Of a stretch of 23,168 nt of DNA, positions 1-7,419 are shown in pieces. The notes under the pieces were generated by a model, which was not told the origin of the DNA, searched no databases, and was given only the letters and a program-made list of their open reading frames with translations. Position numbers and translations under genes: made by a program. Origin of the DNA: JBKPDV01 sp046728075. Its GTDB lineage: Bacteria > Acidobacteriota > Thermoanaerobaculia > UBA5066 > Gp7-AA6. Each line of letters starts with the position of its first letter. Within the stretch, counting starts at the first letter, position 1. The stretch lies in NCBI GenBank assembly GCA_046728075.1, contig JBKPDV010000101.1, positions 1 to 23,168 of the forward strand, given 5' to 3'.

Positions 1-275
1 CCGGCCCGTCCGACGAAGGCGAGCCCCTGCAGGTCCTCTTCGTGCCCCGGCGCTTCGCCGACGAACATCAGGTCGGCCTTGGGATTTCCCTGGCCGAAGA
101 CGATATTCGTCCGCCCGCGGGAGAGCTTGCAGCGGGGGCACCCCTCCACGAACTTCTGCAGCGCCGGCAGGTGCGGCATCGAGCCGGGGATCAGAGCGGG
201 AGGACCGGCAGCGGGAGACTCGAGGAAGACATCGTGAAAGCCGAGATCACGGAAGTACTCGAGCTCTTCTTTCAC
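1..275 (-). CDS. Uracil-DNA glycosylase, family 4 (partial, C-terminus off the left edge)
   Basis: Removes uracil from DNA as the first step of base excision repair. Only the N-terminal part is present. Translating the minus strand gives a CPRCKLS segment, the first two cysteines expected to bind the [4Fe-4S] cluster of family-4 enzymes. It then gives VGEAPGHEEDLQGLAFVGRAG-type sequence, the family's uracil-pocket motif (GEAPGxxED...FVGRAG), and the frame runs out of the window there. The frame is closed upstream by a TGA inside the repeat near 315. GTG at 275 is the best start, beginning VKEELEYFRDLGFHDVF; the next in-frame ATG is at 179. It lies about 85 bp downstream of coaBC on the same strand, separated only by a pair of palindromic repeats, and is probably the last or next-to-last gene of the operon. 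The family call is firm; the exact start is not. Confidence 0.88.
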   Translation of the reverse strand, partial: MKEELEYFRDLGFHDVFLESPAAGPPALIPGSMPHLPALQKFVEGCPRCKLSRGRTNIVFGQGNPKADLMFVGEAPGHEEDLQGLAFVGRA

Positions 276-307
276 GGCGGCGAGTCTATCGCCGCGGAGG
301 CGGTTGT

Positions 308-350
308 TTCCCCCTCACCCTATCCCTCTCCCGAAGGGAGAGGGGACTGA
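308..350 (+). repeat. REP-like palindrome, copy 1
   Basis: A perfect 9-bp stem with a 3-nt loop: CCCTCTCCC (324-332), GAA, GGGAGAGGG (336-344). It is preceded by CCCCTCACCCTAT. This matches a widespread bacterial intergenic repeat whose spurious translations read LTPTLSR or SPSPEGRG. It faces copy 2 in inverted orientation. Confidence 0.75.
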
Positions 351-358
351 TCGCGGCT

Positions 359-1597
359 TTACTCGCTCTCCCTCCGGGAGAGGGTCGGGGTGAGGGGCGT
401 ACTTTGGCCGCGGGCTTTTCTTACCGAGAGAAACGCGTCCCAGATCTTGTCCGCGACCTCACGTTTGCTCCGTCGGGGGACGAGTTCGCGGGCGCCTTCG
501 CGCGTCAGAATCAAAACTTCGTTGTCGGCCGCGTCGAACCCGATGTCCCGCCGTCCCACGTCGTTGACGACGATCAGGTCCGCTCCCTTCTTTTCCATCT
601 TGGCGGCCGCCCGCTTTTCGAGCTCGTCGGTCTCCGCCGCGAACGCGACGACTGTCTGGTCTCGCCGCAGCGGAGCGAGGCTTGCCAGGATGTCCTGTCC
701 CGCCGCAAGCCGGAGCGTCCGGTCCCCCTCTTCGCGATGGAGCCGCTCGGCGCTCTCCTGCGGAATGAAGTCGGCGACGGCGGCGGCCATCGCGAGGCCG
801 TCGCACTCGGGAAACTCGCGGACCAGAAGGCCGTGGAGATCGGCGGCGGTCTCGAACGAGAGCACCCGGACGCCGCGGGGAACGGGCAGCTCGGTCGGGC
901 CCGTCAAGAGGGTGACTTGCGCCCCGCGATCGCGCGCCGTCTGCGCGAGGGCATAGCCCATCCTTCCGCTCGAGCGGTTCGAGACGAAACGGATCGGGTC
1001 GATCGGCTCCCGGGTCGGGCCAGCCGTCACGAGCAGACGCAGGCCGGCCAGGTCCCCCTGCGCCGACAGGAGCCGCCAGGCCTCTTCGACGATCACGTCG
1101 GGCTCTTCCATCCGGCCGATCCCAACATGTCCCGAGGCCAGCGCGCCGGAGGCCGGCCCGACGAATCGGACGCCCCGCTCCGAGAGGATCTCGCGGTTGC
1201 GGATCACCGCCGCGTGACCCCACATCGCGCTCTCCATGGCGGGCGCGAGCAGCACGGGTTTAGTGTGCGAGAGAAAGTACGTGGAAAGGAAGTCGTCGGC
1301 CAGCCCCTGAGCGAACTTGCCCATCGTGTGCGCGGTCGCCGGAGCGACGAGCAGAAGGTCGGCCCAGTCGGCGAGCGCGACGTGATCGACCGAAGGCTCG
1401 TTGCCGCTGCCCCACACCTCGATGTGGACGGGACGGCAAGACAGGACCGCGAACGTCATCGGGGCAATGAACTCCCGCGCGCCCCGCGTGAGGACGACCT
1501 GGACCTCGGCGTCCCGCTGGACGAGTCCCCGCAAGATCTCGACGGACTTGTAGGCGGCGATCCCGCCGCAAACGCCGAGGACGACTCGGGGGCTCAT
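359..1597 (-). CDS. coaBC: Bifunctional phosphopantothenoylcysteine decarboxylase / phosphopantothenate-cysteine ligase
   Basis: Performs two consecutive steps of coenzyme A synthesis: ligation of cysteine to 4'-phosphopantothenate (CoaB) and FMN-dependent decarboxylation (CoaC). The CoaC flavoprotein domain spans about residues 1-180, with GVCGGIAAYK at the N-terminus and His72 in DHVALADWAD, the expected catalytic histidine. The CoaB domain starts near residue 186 with VTAGPTREPIDPIRFVSNRSSGRMG, including the conserved Asn207, and ends with VVNDVGRRDIGFDAADNEV. Two CoaC motifs deviate: the PxMNxxMW motif reads PAMESAMW (Glu122) and the substrate clamp reads ASGHVGIGRM, with Ser155 where many homologues have Cys. 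The last ~13 residues (PLTPTLSRRESE) are encoded by a REP-like repeat and are probably a read-through tail. No Shine-Dalgarno is visible before the ATG, where a heptamer repeat lies. The family call is certain. Confidence 0.96.
   Translation of the reverse strand: MSPRVVLGVCGGIAAYKSVEILRGLVQRDAEVQVVLTRGAREFIAPMTFAVLSCRPVHIEVWGSGNEPSVDHVALADWADLLLVAPATAHTMGKFAQGLADDFLSTYFLSHTKPVLLAPAMESAMWGHAAVIRNREILSERGVRFVGPASGALASGHVGIGRMEEPDVIVEEAWRLLSAQGDLAGLRLLVTAGPTREPIDPIRFVSNRSSGRMGYALAQTARDRGAQVTLLTGPTELPVPRGVRVLSFETAADLHGLLVREFPECDGLAMAAAVADFIPQESAERLHREEGDRTLRLAAGQDILASLAPLRRDQTVVAFAAETDELEKRAAAKMEKKGADLIVVNDVGRRDIGFDAADNEVLILTREGARELVPRRSKREVADKIWDAFLSVRKARGQSTPLTPTLSRRESE
362..400 (-). repeat. 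REP-like palindrome, copy 2 (inverted relative to copy 1)
   Basis: Stem CTCTCCC (366-372), loop TCC, GGGAGAG (376-382), followed by GGTCGGGGTGAGGGG. The reverse complement of that flank matches the flank of copy 1. The two copies form a head-to-head pair, as in BIME-type arrays. This copy forms the last dozen codons of the coaBC frame. Confidence 0.75.
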
Positions 1598-1603
1598 AAA
1601 CGA

Positions 1604-1685
1604 GTTGTGTTTGGTGTCAGGGAAGAGTCAAAGGCCCAAGGCCTCGGTACCCTGACACCTGATCCCCGACACCTGGCACCTGCCT
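1604..1685. repeat. Heptamer repeat element A (coaBC-rpoZ gap)
   Basis: The right arm has five 7-nt units in register: CCTGACA (1651), CCTGATC (1658), CCCGACA (1665), CCTGGCA (1672), CCTGCCT (1679). The left arm has GTGTTTG (1607), GTGTCAG (1614), GGAAGAG (1621). GGTGTCAGG (1614-1622) is the exact inverse of CCTGACACC (1651-1659), so the arms can pair around a ~28-nt spacer. The right arm touches the rpoZ stop codon. Confidence 0.8.
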
Positions 1686-1945
1686 CAGACGCGGGCGGTC
1701 TCTTCCTCCGCCATCGCCTCTTCGGTCTCTTCCGCCGTGACGTCTTCGAGGACTCCCCCTTCGGGACCGTAGTCCCAACGAATCCGGCTCTGCTCGAACT
1801 CCTCGGCGGCCAGCCGGACGGGCTTCGAGGGCCGTTCGGTCTCCATCTTCGGCCGCGCCCCCCGCATCAGCTGCTCGGCGCGTCGAGCGATCAGGAGGAC
1901 CAACCGGAACTTGCTATCCACCCCTTCGGGCACTTTCTGAATCAT
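1685..1945 (-). CDS. rpoZ: RNA polymerase omega subunit
   Basis: Small subunit that helps fold and assemble the beta-prime subunit of RNA polymerase. The 86-residue product has the omega core near the N-terminus: SKFRLVLLIARRAEQLMRGARPK, then a segment ending RLAAEEFEQSRIRW, which matches the helix that clasps beta-prime. The C-terminal ~25 residues are acidic (EDVTAEETEEAMAEEE), a common variable tail. It starts 15 nt downstream of the gmk stop and has AAAGG about 12 nt before the ATG. The order gmk-rpoZ-coaBC is conserved in many bacteria and supports the call. The stop codon abuts heptamer element A. Confidence 0.92.
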   Translation of the reverse strand: MIQKVPEGVDSKFRLVLLIARRAEQLMRGARPKMETERPSKPVRLAAEEFEQSRIRWDYGPEGGVLEDVTAEETEEAMAEEETARV

Positions 1946-1960
1946 CGGTTCGGAACCTTT

Positions 1961-2587
1961 CTAGCGGAATTCGCTGCGAATGCGTTGCAAACGCACCCCT
2001 TGCCGGGCCGGAGTGAGCCTCCGGGCGCGGACGATCGATTGTAACTCAAGTGTGGCCCGTTCCAGGTCGTCATTCACGATAACGTACTGAAACTCCTGGG
2101 CTTGCTGGATCTCCTTGGCGGCGTTGATCAGCCGTTTCCGGATCGCTTCCTCTTTGTCGAGTCCCCGGCTGGTCAGCCTGCGGGAGAGCTCCTTTGGCGA
2201 GGACGGAACGATGAAGACGGTGACCGCCTCGGGGTAGGCCCGCTGGACATCCCGGGCGCCCTGGACGTCGATGTCCAGAATGACGTCCTCCCCCGCCGCC
2301 AGCCGCGGAAGCACTTCAGCCTTCGAGGTTCCGTAGATGTTGTCGTGGACTTCGTTGTGCTCCAGAAACTCGTCGCGCTGCACCATTTCCTGGAACTCCG
2401 AGACCGACACGAAGTGATACTCGCGCCCGTCCTGCTCTCCCTCCCGCTTCGGGCGGGTCGTGTGCGAAACGGAGAAATGGAGCGGCTCCCCGGGGGGGTC
2501 TTCCGTCAACCGTCGGATCAGCGTCGTCTTTCCCCCGCCGGACGGAGAAGAGACGATGAAGAGGTCCCCGCGCCCGACGTCCGTCAT
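1961..2587 (-). CDS. gmk: Guanylate kinase
   Basis: Phosphorylates GMP to GDP with ATP, a required step for GTP/dGTP supply. The 208-residue length is typical. The P-loop is SSPSGGGKTTL (about residues 13-23); Ser replaces the first Gly of the usual GPSGxGK, as in several other bacterial lineages. The GMP-binding region follows: SVSHTTRPKREGEQDGREYHFVS, then FLEHNEVHDNIYGTSKAEV and DVILDIDVQGARDVQ. The lid RRLTSRGLDKEEAIRKRL is also present. The ATG overlaps the yicC stop by 4 nt (ATGA), indicating translational coupling. Certain. Confidence 0.97.
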   Translation of the reverse strand: MTDVGRGDLFIVSSPSGGGKTTLIRRLTEDPPGEPLHFSVSHTTRPKREGEQDGREYHFVSVSEFQEMVQRDEFLEHNEVHDNIYGTSKAEVLPRLAAGEDVILDIDVQGARDVQRAYPEAVTVFIVPSSPKELSRRLTSRGLDKEEAIRKRLINAAKEIQQAQEFQYVIVNDDLERATLELQSIVRARRLTPARQGVRLQRIRSEFR

Positions 2588-3471
2588 TCGATATTCCCGA
2601 TCTGCTCCCGAACCTTCTCCGTCTCGGACTTCATCTCGAGGACCTCGCGCACGAGCGCGAGATCGCGAGCCTTCGATCCGAGAGTGTTCAGCTCGCGGAG
2701 GATTTCCTGGGACAGGAAGTCGAGCTTCTTGCCGACGGGCTGAGAGGAATCCCGCACCAGCTCGGCGAACTGCGTCAGGTGGGCCTCGAGCCGCTGCAGC
2801 TCCTCGGCAACGTCACTCCGATCCGCTGCCAGAGCCGCCTCCTGTTCCAGCCGGACCGGATCGAGCGGCGCGTTCGACAGGAGAGTCTGTATCCGCTCCT
2901 TGAGCGCCGCCAGGAGCGCCCGGGTGATCTCCTCGCGCCGCGCGGAGAGGCCCGACGCGCGCGTCCGCAGGCCCTCGATTCTCGAAAGAATGTCCTGCGC
3001 CAGGCCCGCCCCTTCCAGCTCCCGCATCGCGACCAGCTCCGAAGCGGCCCGCTCGGCGAGGCCCTCGACGGAAACGATCTCCTCCGGAGTGAATTCGGCG
3101 GAGCCGGCCTCGATCGCAAAGACCTGCGGTATCGAGAGCAAGTCCCGCGCTTCCAGTTTTGCGGCCAGCGGAAAACGGCTCGCGAGCTTTGCCAAACGCG
3201 AGAGCACGGATTCGAGGAGCGCTTCGTTGATCGCGATCTCGAAGTCCGCCGCCCCGGCGCGTTTCAACCGGAGGTTCACATCCACCTTGCCGCGCGACAG
3301 CTTGCGGCTGAAGACGCGCCGCAGGATCGGCTCGAGGGCGGCTTCCGTGTCCTTGACGCGGATCGTGAGATCCAGCGAGCGGTGGTTCACGCTGCGGGCC
3401 CAGATTTCCCCCAGACCCTCGCCCACCGGCCCGCTCGCCCGGCCGAACCCCGTCATGCTGCGCAGGCTCAT
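2584..3471 (-). CDS. yicC: YicC family endoribonuclease
   Basis: YicC proteins act on RNA as endoribonucleases; the physiological target here is unknown. The 295-residue product begins with the family hallmark MTGFGRA and contains the N-terminal WARSVNHRSLDLTIRV segment. It ends with the DUF1732 signature region (KKLDFLSQEILRELNTLGSKARDLALVREVLEMKSETEKVREQIGNIE). Its ATG overlaps the stop of the ABC exporter by 4 nt, and its stop overlaps the gmk start by 4 nt, so it sits in the middle of a tightly coupled operon. The yicC-gmk-rpoZ order is common. Start and family are secure; substrate is not inferable. Confidence 0.94.
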   Translation of the reverse strand: MSLRSMTGFGRASGPVGEGLGEIWARSVNHRSLDLTIRVKDTEAALEPILRRVFSRKLSRGKVDVNLRLKRAGAADFEIAINEALLESVLSRLAKLASRFPLAAKLEARDLLSIPQVFAIEAGSAEFTPEEIVSVEGLAERAASELVAMRELEGAGLAQDILSRIEGLRTRASGLSARREEITRALLAALKERIQTLLSNAPLDPVRLEQEAALAADRSDVAEELQRLEAHLTQFAELVRDSSQPVGKKLDFLSQEILRELNTLGSKARDLALVREVLEMKSETEKVREQIGNIE

Positions 3472-5372
3472 GCGGGCGTGACCGGGAGGCTCTCCGTCTC
3501 GGAGAAGAACTGCATCTCGTGAAGCCTGCGGTAGAGCCCGGGACGAGTCAAGAGCTCCTCGTGGGTGCCGGACTCCACGATTCGTCCGGCGTCGAGCACG
3601 AGAATGCGATCCGCCCGCCGCACCGTCGAGAGCCGGTGTGCGATGACGAGTGTGGTTCGGCCCCGCATCAGGTTCGTCAGCGCTCGAGCCACGAGCGCCT
3701 CCGACTCGGTATCGAGCTGGGAGGTCGCCTCGTCGAGGATCAGAATCGGAGCGTCTTTGTAGATCGCGCGCGCGATTGCCAGACGCTGCTTTTGCCCTCC
3801 CGACAGCCGGCCGCCTCCCTCTCCCACCCGCGTGTCGTAGCCCTCGGACAGGCGCTCGACGAACTCCTCGGCGTAGGCCGCGCGGGCCGCCGCTCGCAGC
3901 TTTTCTTCCGAGGGAGAGACTTCGCCATAGGCGATGTTGTCGCGAACGCTCGAGTCGAAGAGGATCGTGTCCTGCGTGACCAGGCCGATCTGCCGGCGCA
4001 GGGAGCCGAGCGTGGCGTCGCGCAGGTCGACGCCGTCGATGAGCACGCGCCCGCCCGTAGGGTCATAAAGACGCGGAAGAAGGTTGACCAGCGAGGTCTT
4101 GCCGGCTCCGGAGGGGCCCACCAGCGCCACGGTCTCTCCTCGCCGGATCTCCAGCGAGACGCCGAGCAGGACCGGCTCTCCTCCGTAGCCGAAGCGAACG
4201 TCCTCATAACGGATGGACGTCCCGAACGGGGCGAGTGCCGCCGCTCCCGGCTTCTCGACGATCTCGCTCTTGCGGTCGACCACTTCGAAGATCCGGCGCG
4301 CCGATGCCAGCCCGAGCTGGATCGCGAGATTGGTGCGCGTGATGTCCTTGATCGGTTTGTACATCATCATGAGCGCGGCGAGAAAAGAGACGATCCCCCC
4401 GACGGTCATCCGCCCCGCCTGAATCTGAGAGGCGGCGTAGATGAAGATGGCCGCCAGCGCCAGCCCTCCCAGCACCTCCATGAGCGGGGACCCGAAGGCG
4501 ACGGTGCGCATCGCCCGCCGCGCGGCCCTCAGGTACCTGTCGTTGGCGGCTTCGAAGCGATCGGCCTCGAAGGTCTCCATTCCGTACGTCTGGATCACCC
4601 GGTGGCCTCTCAACGTTTCTCCCAGAAGCGAGCCGATCTCTCCGACCCTTTCGCGGGAAAGCGTCGAGGTCCGACCCAACCGCCGCGTGATCTCCAGAAT
4701 CGGATAGAAGAGGAGCGGACCGAGCACGAGGACGACCAGGGTGAGCCGTGCGTTCAAGGAGAAGACATAGACGAGAACCAGGGCGATCGTCACGATCCCC
4801 TGGAAGAAATCGGCGAGCCGGGTTCCGAAGGCGGACTGGACTTCCTCCACGTCCGACAGCAGCCGGCTGAGGAGGTCGCCGGTCGACGCGTGCGCGTAGA
4901 AGCGGGAGGACTGGCGAAGCAAGCTGTCGTAGGCGTCGCGCCGCAGGTCGCGGACGATCGAGAGGCCGATGCTGTTGAGCTCGAATTCGGAGAAATAGGA
5001 AAACAGGTTCTTGGCGAGCAGAGCCAGGAAGAGCAGAACAGGAACCGCGACGCGGGAAGCGATTCCGAGCCTCTCGCCGAAAATCAGCGCGCCGCGATAG
5101 GCGTCCTCGAGCCACCGGACGACCGGGGAAAGATGCTTCCCGCCCGCCGCGGTTTTCCAGCCGGCGACGGAGGACGAGGCCCCGGCGCCGAACGTGTCGT
5201 CGATGACCTTGTTCAGGAAGAAGAGCAGCAGGACGGTCGCGATCGAGACCAGGCCCATCGAGAGAAACGCGATCGCCGCGCGTCCCCGGTACCGCGCGAA
5301 GTATCCCAGCAAACGAAGCAGGACAGCGGCGCGTCCTTGTGGGGGGGCCTGCTCGGCAGCAATGGGGCTCAA
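3468..5372 (-). CDS. MsbA-like ABC exporter (transmembrane domain fused to ATPase)
   Basis: A half-transporter that dimerises in the inner membrane and couples ATP hydrolysis to flipping of a lipid or other amphiphile. The product is ~634 residues. The membrane domain covers about residues 1-380, starting LLRLLGYFARYRGRAAIAFLSMG. The nucleotide-binding domain has Walker A GPSGAGKTS (~419), signature LSGGQ (~523), Walker B ILILDEA (~543) and H-loop IAHRLST (~579). The frame is open further upstream to 5675, but that part lies inside asnB1. TTG at 5372 overlaps the asnB1 TGA (TTGA) and gives a normal exporter N-terminus, so I chose it. Co-location with lpxB and an LPS-type sugar pair favours lipid A or a glycolipid as cargo, but drug exporters share this architecture. 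Confidence 0.9.
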   Translation of the reverse strand: MSPIAAEQAPPQGRAAVLLRLLGYFARYRGRAAIAFLSMGLVSIATVLLLFFLNKVIDDTFGAGASSSVAGWKTAAGGKHLSPVVRWLEDAYRGALIFGERLGIASRVAVPVLLFLALLAKNLFSYFSEFELNSIGLSIVRDLRRDAYDSLLRQSSRFYAHASTGDLLSRLLSDVEEVQSAFGTRLADFFQGIVTIALVLVYVFSLNARLTLVVLVLGPLLFYPILEITRRLGRTSTLSRERVGEIGSLLGETLRGHRVIQTYGMETFEADRFEAANDRYLRAARRAMRTVAFGSPLMEVLGGLALAAIFIYAASQIQAGRMTVGGIVSFLAALMMMYKPIKDITRTNLAIQLGLASARRIFEVVDRKSEIVEKPGAAALAPFGTSIRYEDVRFGYGGEPVLLGVSLEIRRGETVALVGPSGAGKTSLVNLLPRLYDPTGGRVLIDGVDLRDATLGSLRRQIGLVTQDTILFDSSVRDNIAYGEVSPSEEKLRAAARAAYAEEFVERLSEGYDTRVGEGGGRLSGGQKQRLAIARAIYKDAPILILDEATSQLDTESEALVARALTNLMRGRTTLVIAHRLSTVRRADRILVLDAGRIVESGTHEELLTRPGLYRRLHEMQFFSETESLPVTPA

Positions 5373-7270
5373 GCCATAGAGCTTAGAGCATTTTCTCCAT
5401 AGACTTCGCCCGCCTGGATGTCGGGCCGCGCGTCCACGATCCACCGGCGATACCAGGACTCGAGCCGCAGGAGCATCCAGAGCTTGTTGCGCCGCTTCTG
5501 CGTTCCCCCTCGAAGCAGGGCGCACGTCCGGACGGGATCGACGATTCCATCGGCGGCGAGCCGGCCGGCCGAGAATGTTCGAAGACCCGCCTCGAATCTC
5601 GGTCCCGCGAGCCAGCGCTTGAAGGGGGGCGAGAAGCCGGCTTTCGGCCTGGAGAGAATCGCGGTGGGCAGCCACTCGGAGATGGCTTCGCGAAAGGCCA
5701 CCTTGGTCGTTCCGCCGCGGACAAGTCGTTCGGGAGGGAAAGAAAAGACGTGCTCGACCAGACGGCGCGAGAGCAATGGGACGCGCGCCTCCAGCCCCGC
5801 GGCCATCGTGGAGCGATCGACGAGCGCCAGCCCGTTGTCGGGCAGATAAGTATGAAGATCGATCGAAAGAAGGCGGTGCACGAAGGGCAGCTCCGGGCGA
5901 TCGAACTTGCGGAAGAGCCAGGCGGGGTCCTGCGTCGAGCGGCCGAGGACCTGCTCCTGTTCGAACGCGTGAAAAAAGCCCCGCACCGGAAAGTAGCGGG
6001 CCGCGAGATCTTCCCCGGTCAGCCGGGCGATCCCGGCCGCCCGGGCGAGGCCGGGCATCCTCGCGATGCGACTCACGAGCTGCTGGGCCGGCGGCAGCAG
6101 GAGCGAGAACGGCCCCATGGCCTCGCGGATTCCCTGGTAGCGCAGACCGGTCAGGTGCCAGCCATACCCGCCGAAGACCTCATCGCCTCCGTCGCCGCTC
6201 AGGACGACCTTGACTGTCTTGCGGCAGAGCCGGGCCAGCTCGATCATCGGGAGTCCTCGCGCGTCGGCGATCGGCTCTTCGTAGATGTCCGCCGCCTGCG
6301 CCAGCCGGGCGCCGAGCTCGCCGACATCGAGCAGACGTTCCCCATGGCGTGTTCTCAACGCCCAGGACGCCAGCCGCGCATAGTACCGATCCGACGCGTC
6401 TCCATCTCGATACCCCACCGCGAATGTCCGCAAAGCCGGAAGCTGGCGAACCGCGAGTGAGGTCACGGTCGTCGAGTCCAGGCCGCCCGAGAGCAGCGCG
6501 CCGACCGAAACGTCCGCGCAGAGCTGCGACTCGACGGCCTCCCGCAGAAGCGTCCGAAGCTCCTGGGGCTCTCGCGACGACAGGGCTGTGCGTTCGAGAG
6601 CCCAATAGGGAGCGACGTCGATCCGGCCGGTCGCGGGCTCGAAGAGCAGCCGGTGAGCCGGAGGCAGCTTCCGGATCCCTGCGAAGATGCAGCGGTCGAA
6701 CGGAACGTAGCCGTAGGAGAGGTAGTCCGAGAGCGCCTCGGGGTCGAGGCGAGCCGACAGCTCCGGCAGCGTCAGGAGAGCGGACGGCTGAGAAGCGAAT
6801 GCGATGCCCGATGGGAGGAGCGCATAAAAGAGCGGCTTGATGCCGAAGTGATCCCGCGCGAGAAGAAGCTGGCCCGCATCCCCGTTCCACCAGGCCAGCG
6901 CGAACATTCCGTCGAGCTCTTCGAGACCTTGCAGACCTTCGCGCCGGAGCAGGGCATGGGCGACCTCGGCATCGCCGGTCGAAACAAAGTGCTCCCCGCG
7001 CGCTTCCAGTCGCGTCCGTAGAGCCTGGAAGTTATAGATCTCGCCGTTTAAGACGAAGGCGGAAGAACCCCCGGGAGCGACGTTGGGCTGGGCGCCTCGA
7101 TGCGAGAGGTCGAGAATCGCAAGCCGCCGATGGCCGAACACGGCTCGGCCGCTCGGGGACCGCCAGATTCCGGCGCCGTCCGGTCCGCGCGCCCCGAGAG
7201 AATCGAGCGCTCCCCTCAGACGATCCGGTGCGCACGGACTCCGCGAGACGATCCCGGCGATGCCACACAT
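5369..7270 (-). CDS. asnB: Glutamine-dependent asparagine synthetase / AsnB-type amidotransferase, paralogue 1
   Basis: AsnB enzymes transfer ammonia from glutamine to an ATP-activated carboxylate, usually aspartate. Cys2 (MCGIAG) is the N-terminal nucleophile of the glutaminase domain, with RRLAI (48-52) and NGEIYN (75-80) forming the glutamine site. The synthetase domain has the ATP pyrophosphatase loop SGGLDS (261-266) and SGDGGDEVFGGY (from ~358). At 633 residues it belongs to the longer AsnB group often found in polysaccharide clusters. GGGGAG six nt before the ATG is a good ribosome-binding site. It follows lpxB by 140 bp and overlaps the ABC exporter by 4 nt. It is closely similar along its whole length to the protein at 11133-13025. 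A true asparagine synthetase or a sugar-acid amidating enzyme are both possible. Confidence 0.93.
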   Translation of the reverse strand: MCGIAGIVSRSPCAPDRLRGALDSLGARGPDGAGIWRSPSGRAVFGHRRLAILDLSHRGAQPNVAPGGSSAFVLNGEIYNFQALRTRLEARGEHFVSTGDAEVAHALLRREGLQGLEELDGMFALAWWNGDAGQLLLARDHFGIKPLFYALLPSGIAFASQPSALLTLPELSARLDPEALSDYLSYGYVPFDRCIFAGIRKLPPAHRLLFEPATGRIDVAPYWALERTALSSREPQELRTLLREAVESQLCADVSVGALLSGGLDSTTVTSLAVRQLPALRTFAVGYRDGDASDRYYARLASWALRTRHGERLLDVGELGARLAQAADIYEEPIADARGLPMIELARLCRKTVKVVLSGDGGDEVFGGYGWHLTGLRYQGIREAMGPFSLLLPPAQQLVSRIARMPGLARAAGIARLTGEDLAARYFPVRGFFHAFEQEQVLGRSTQDPAWLFRKFDRPELPFVHRLLSIDLHTYLPDNGLALVDRSTMAAGLEARVPLLSRRLVEHVFSFPPERLVRGGTTKVAFREAISEWLPTAILSRPKAGFSPPFKRWLAGPRFEAGLRTFSAGRLAADGIVDPVRTCALLRGGTQKRRNKLWMLLRLESWYRRWIVDARPDIQAGEVYGENALSSMA

Positions 7271-7291
7271 GGCGATCTCCCCACCGAATAC

Positions 7292-7419
7292 CGCGGCTGA
7301 AAAGTCGAGTCCCTGCCTCTTAAGGGCAGGTTAAGGAAGAAGGCCGCGACCCTTCGCTCAATCGTTTTGACGGCGATCACGGCCGGATGGTTTCAGGAGG
7401 GGAAAGATTTTCAGCCGCG
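7292..7419. repeat. 12-nt perfect inverted repeat bounding the asnB1-lpxB gap
   Basis: CGCGGCTGAAAA (7292-7303) and its exact inverse TTTTCAGCCGCG (7408-7419) bracket nearly the whole gap. The lpxB TGA stop lies inside the right copy. Between them is a small hairpin, CCTGCC (7312-7317), 7-nt loop, GGCAGG (7325-7330), without a following T run. The same core, CGCGGCTGAAAG, recurs at about 8637. Confidence 0.6.

Noticed and set aside
404..2044. Long plus-strand open frame (546 codons) opposite coaBC and rpoZ
   Set aside because: It lies antisense to clear genes, has no recognisable domains, and its composition is that of a mirror frame in GC-rich DNA.
3519..5402. Long plus-strand open frame (627 codons) opposite the ABC exporter
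   Set aside because: It is antisense to an intact, motif-complete exporter gene. Its product is low-complexity Arg/Glu/Gly with no domain.
5373..5675. An N-terminal extension of the ABC exporter to 5675
   Set aside because: The extension reads through asnB1 in another frame. TTG at 5372 overlapping the asnB1 stop gives the expected N-terminus.
7312..7330. Terminator downstream of lpxB
   Set aside because: The 6-bp hairpin is not followed by a T run within the expected distance, and asnB1 follows on the same strand.
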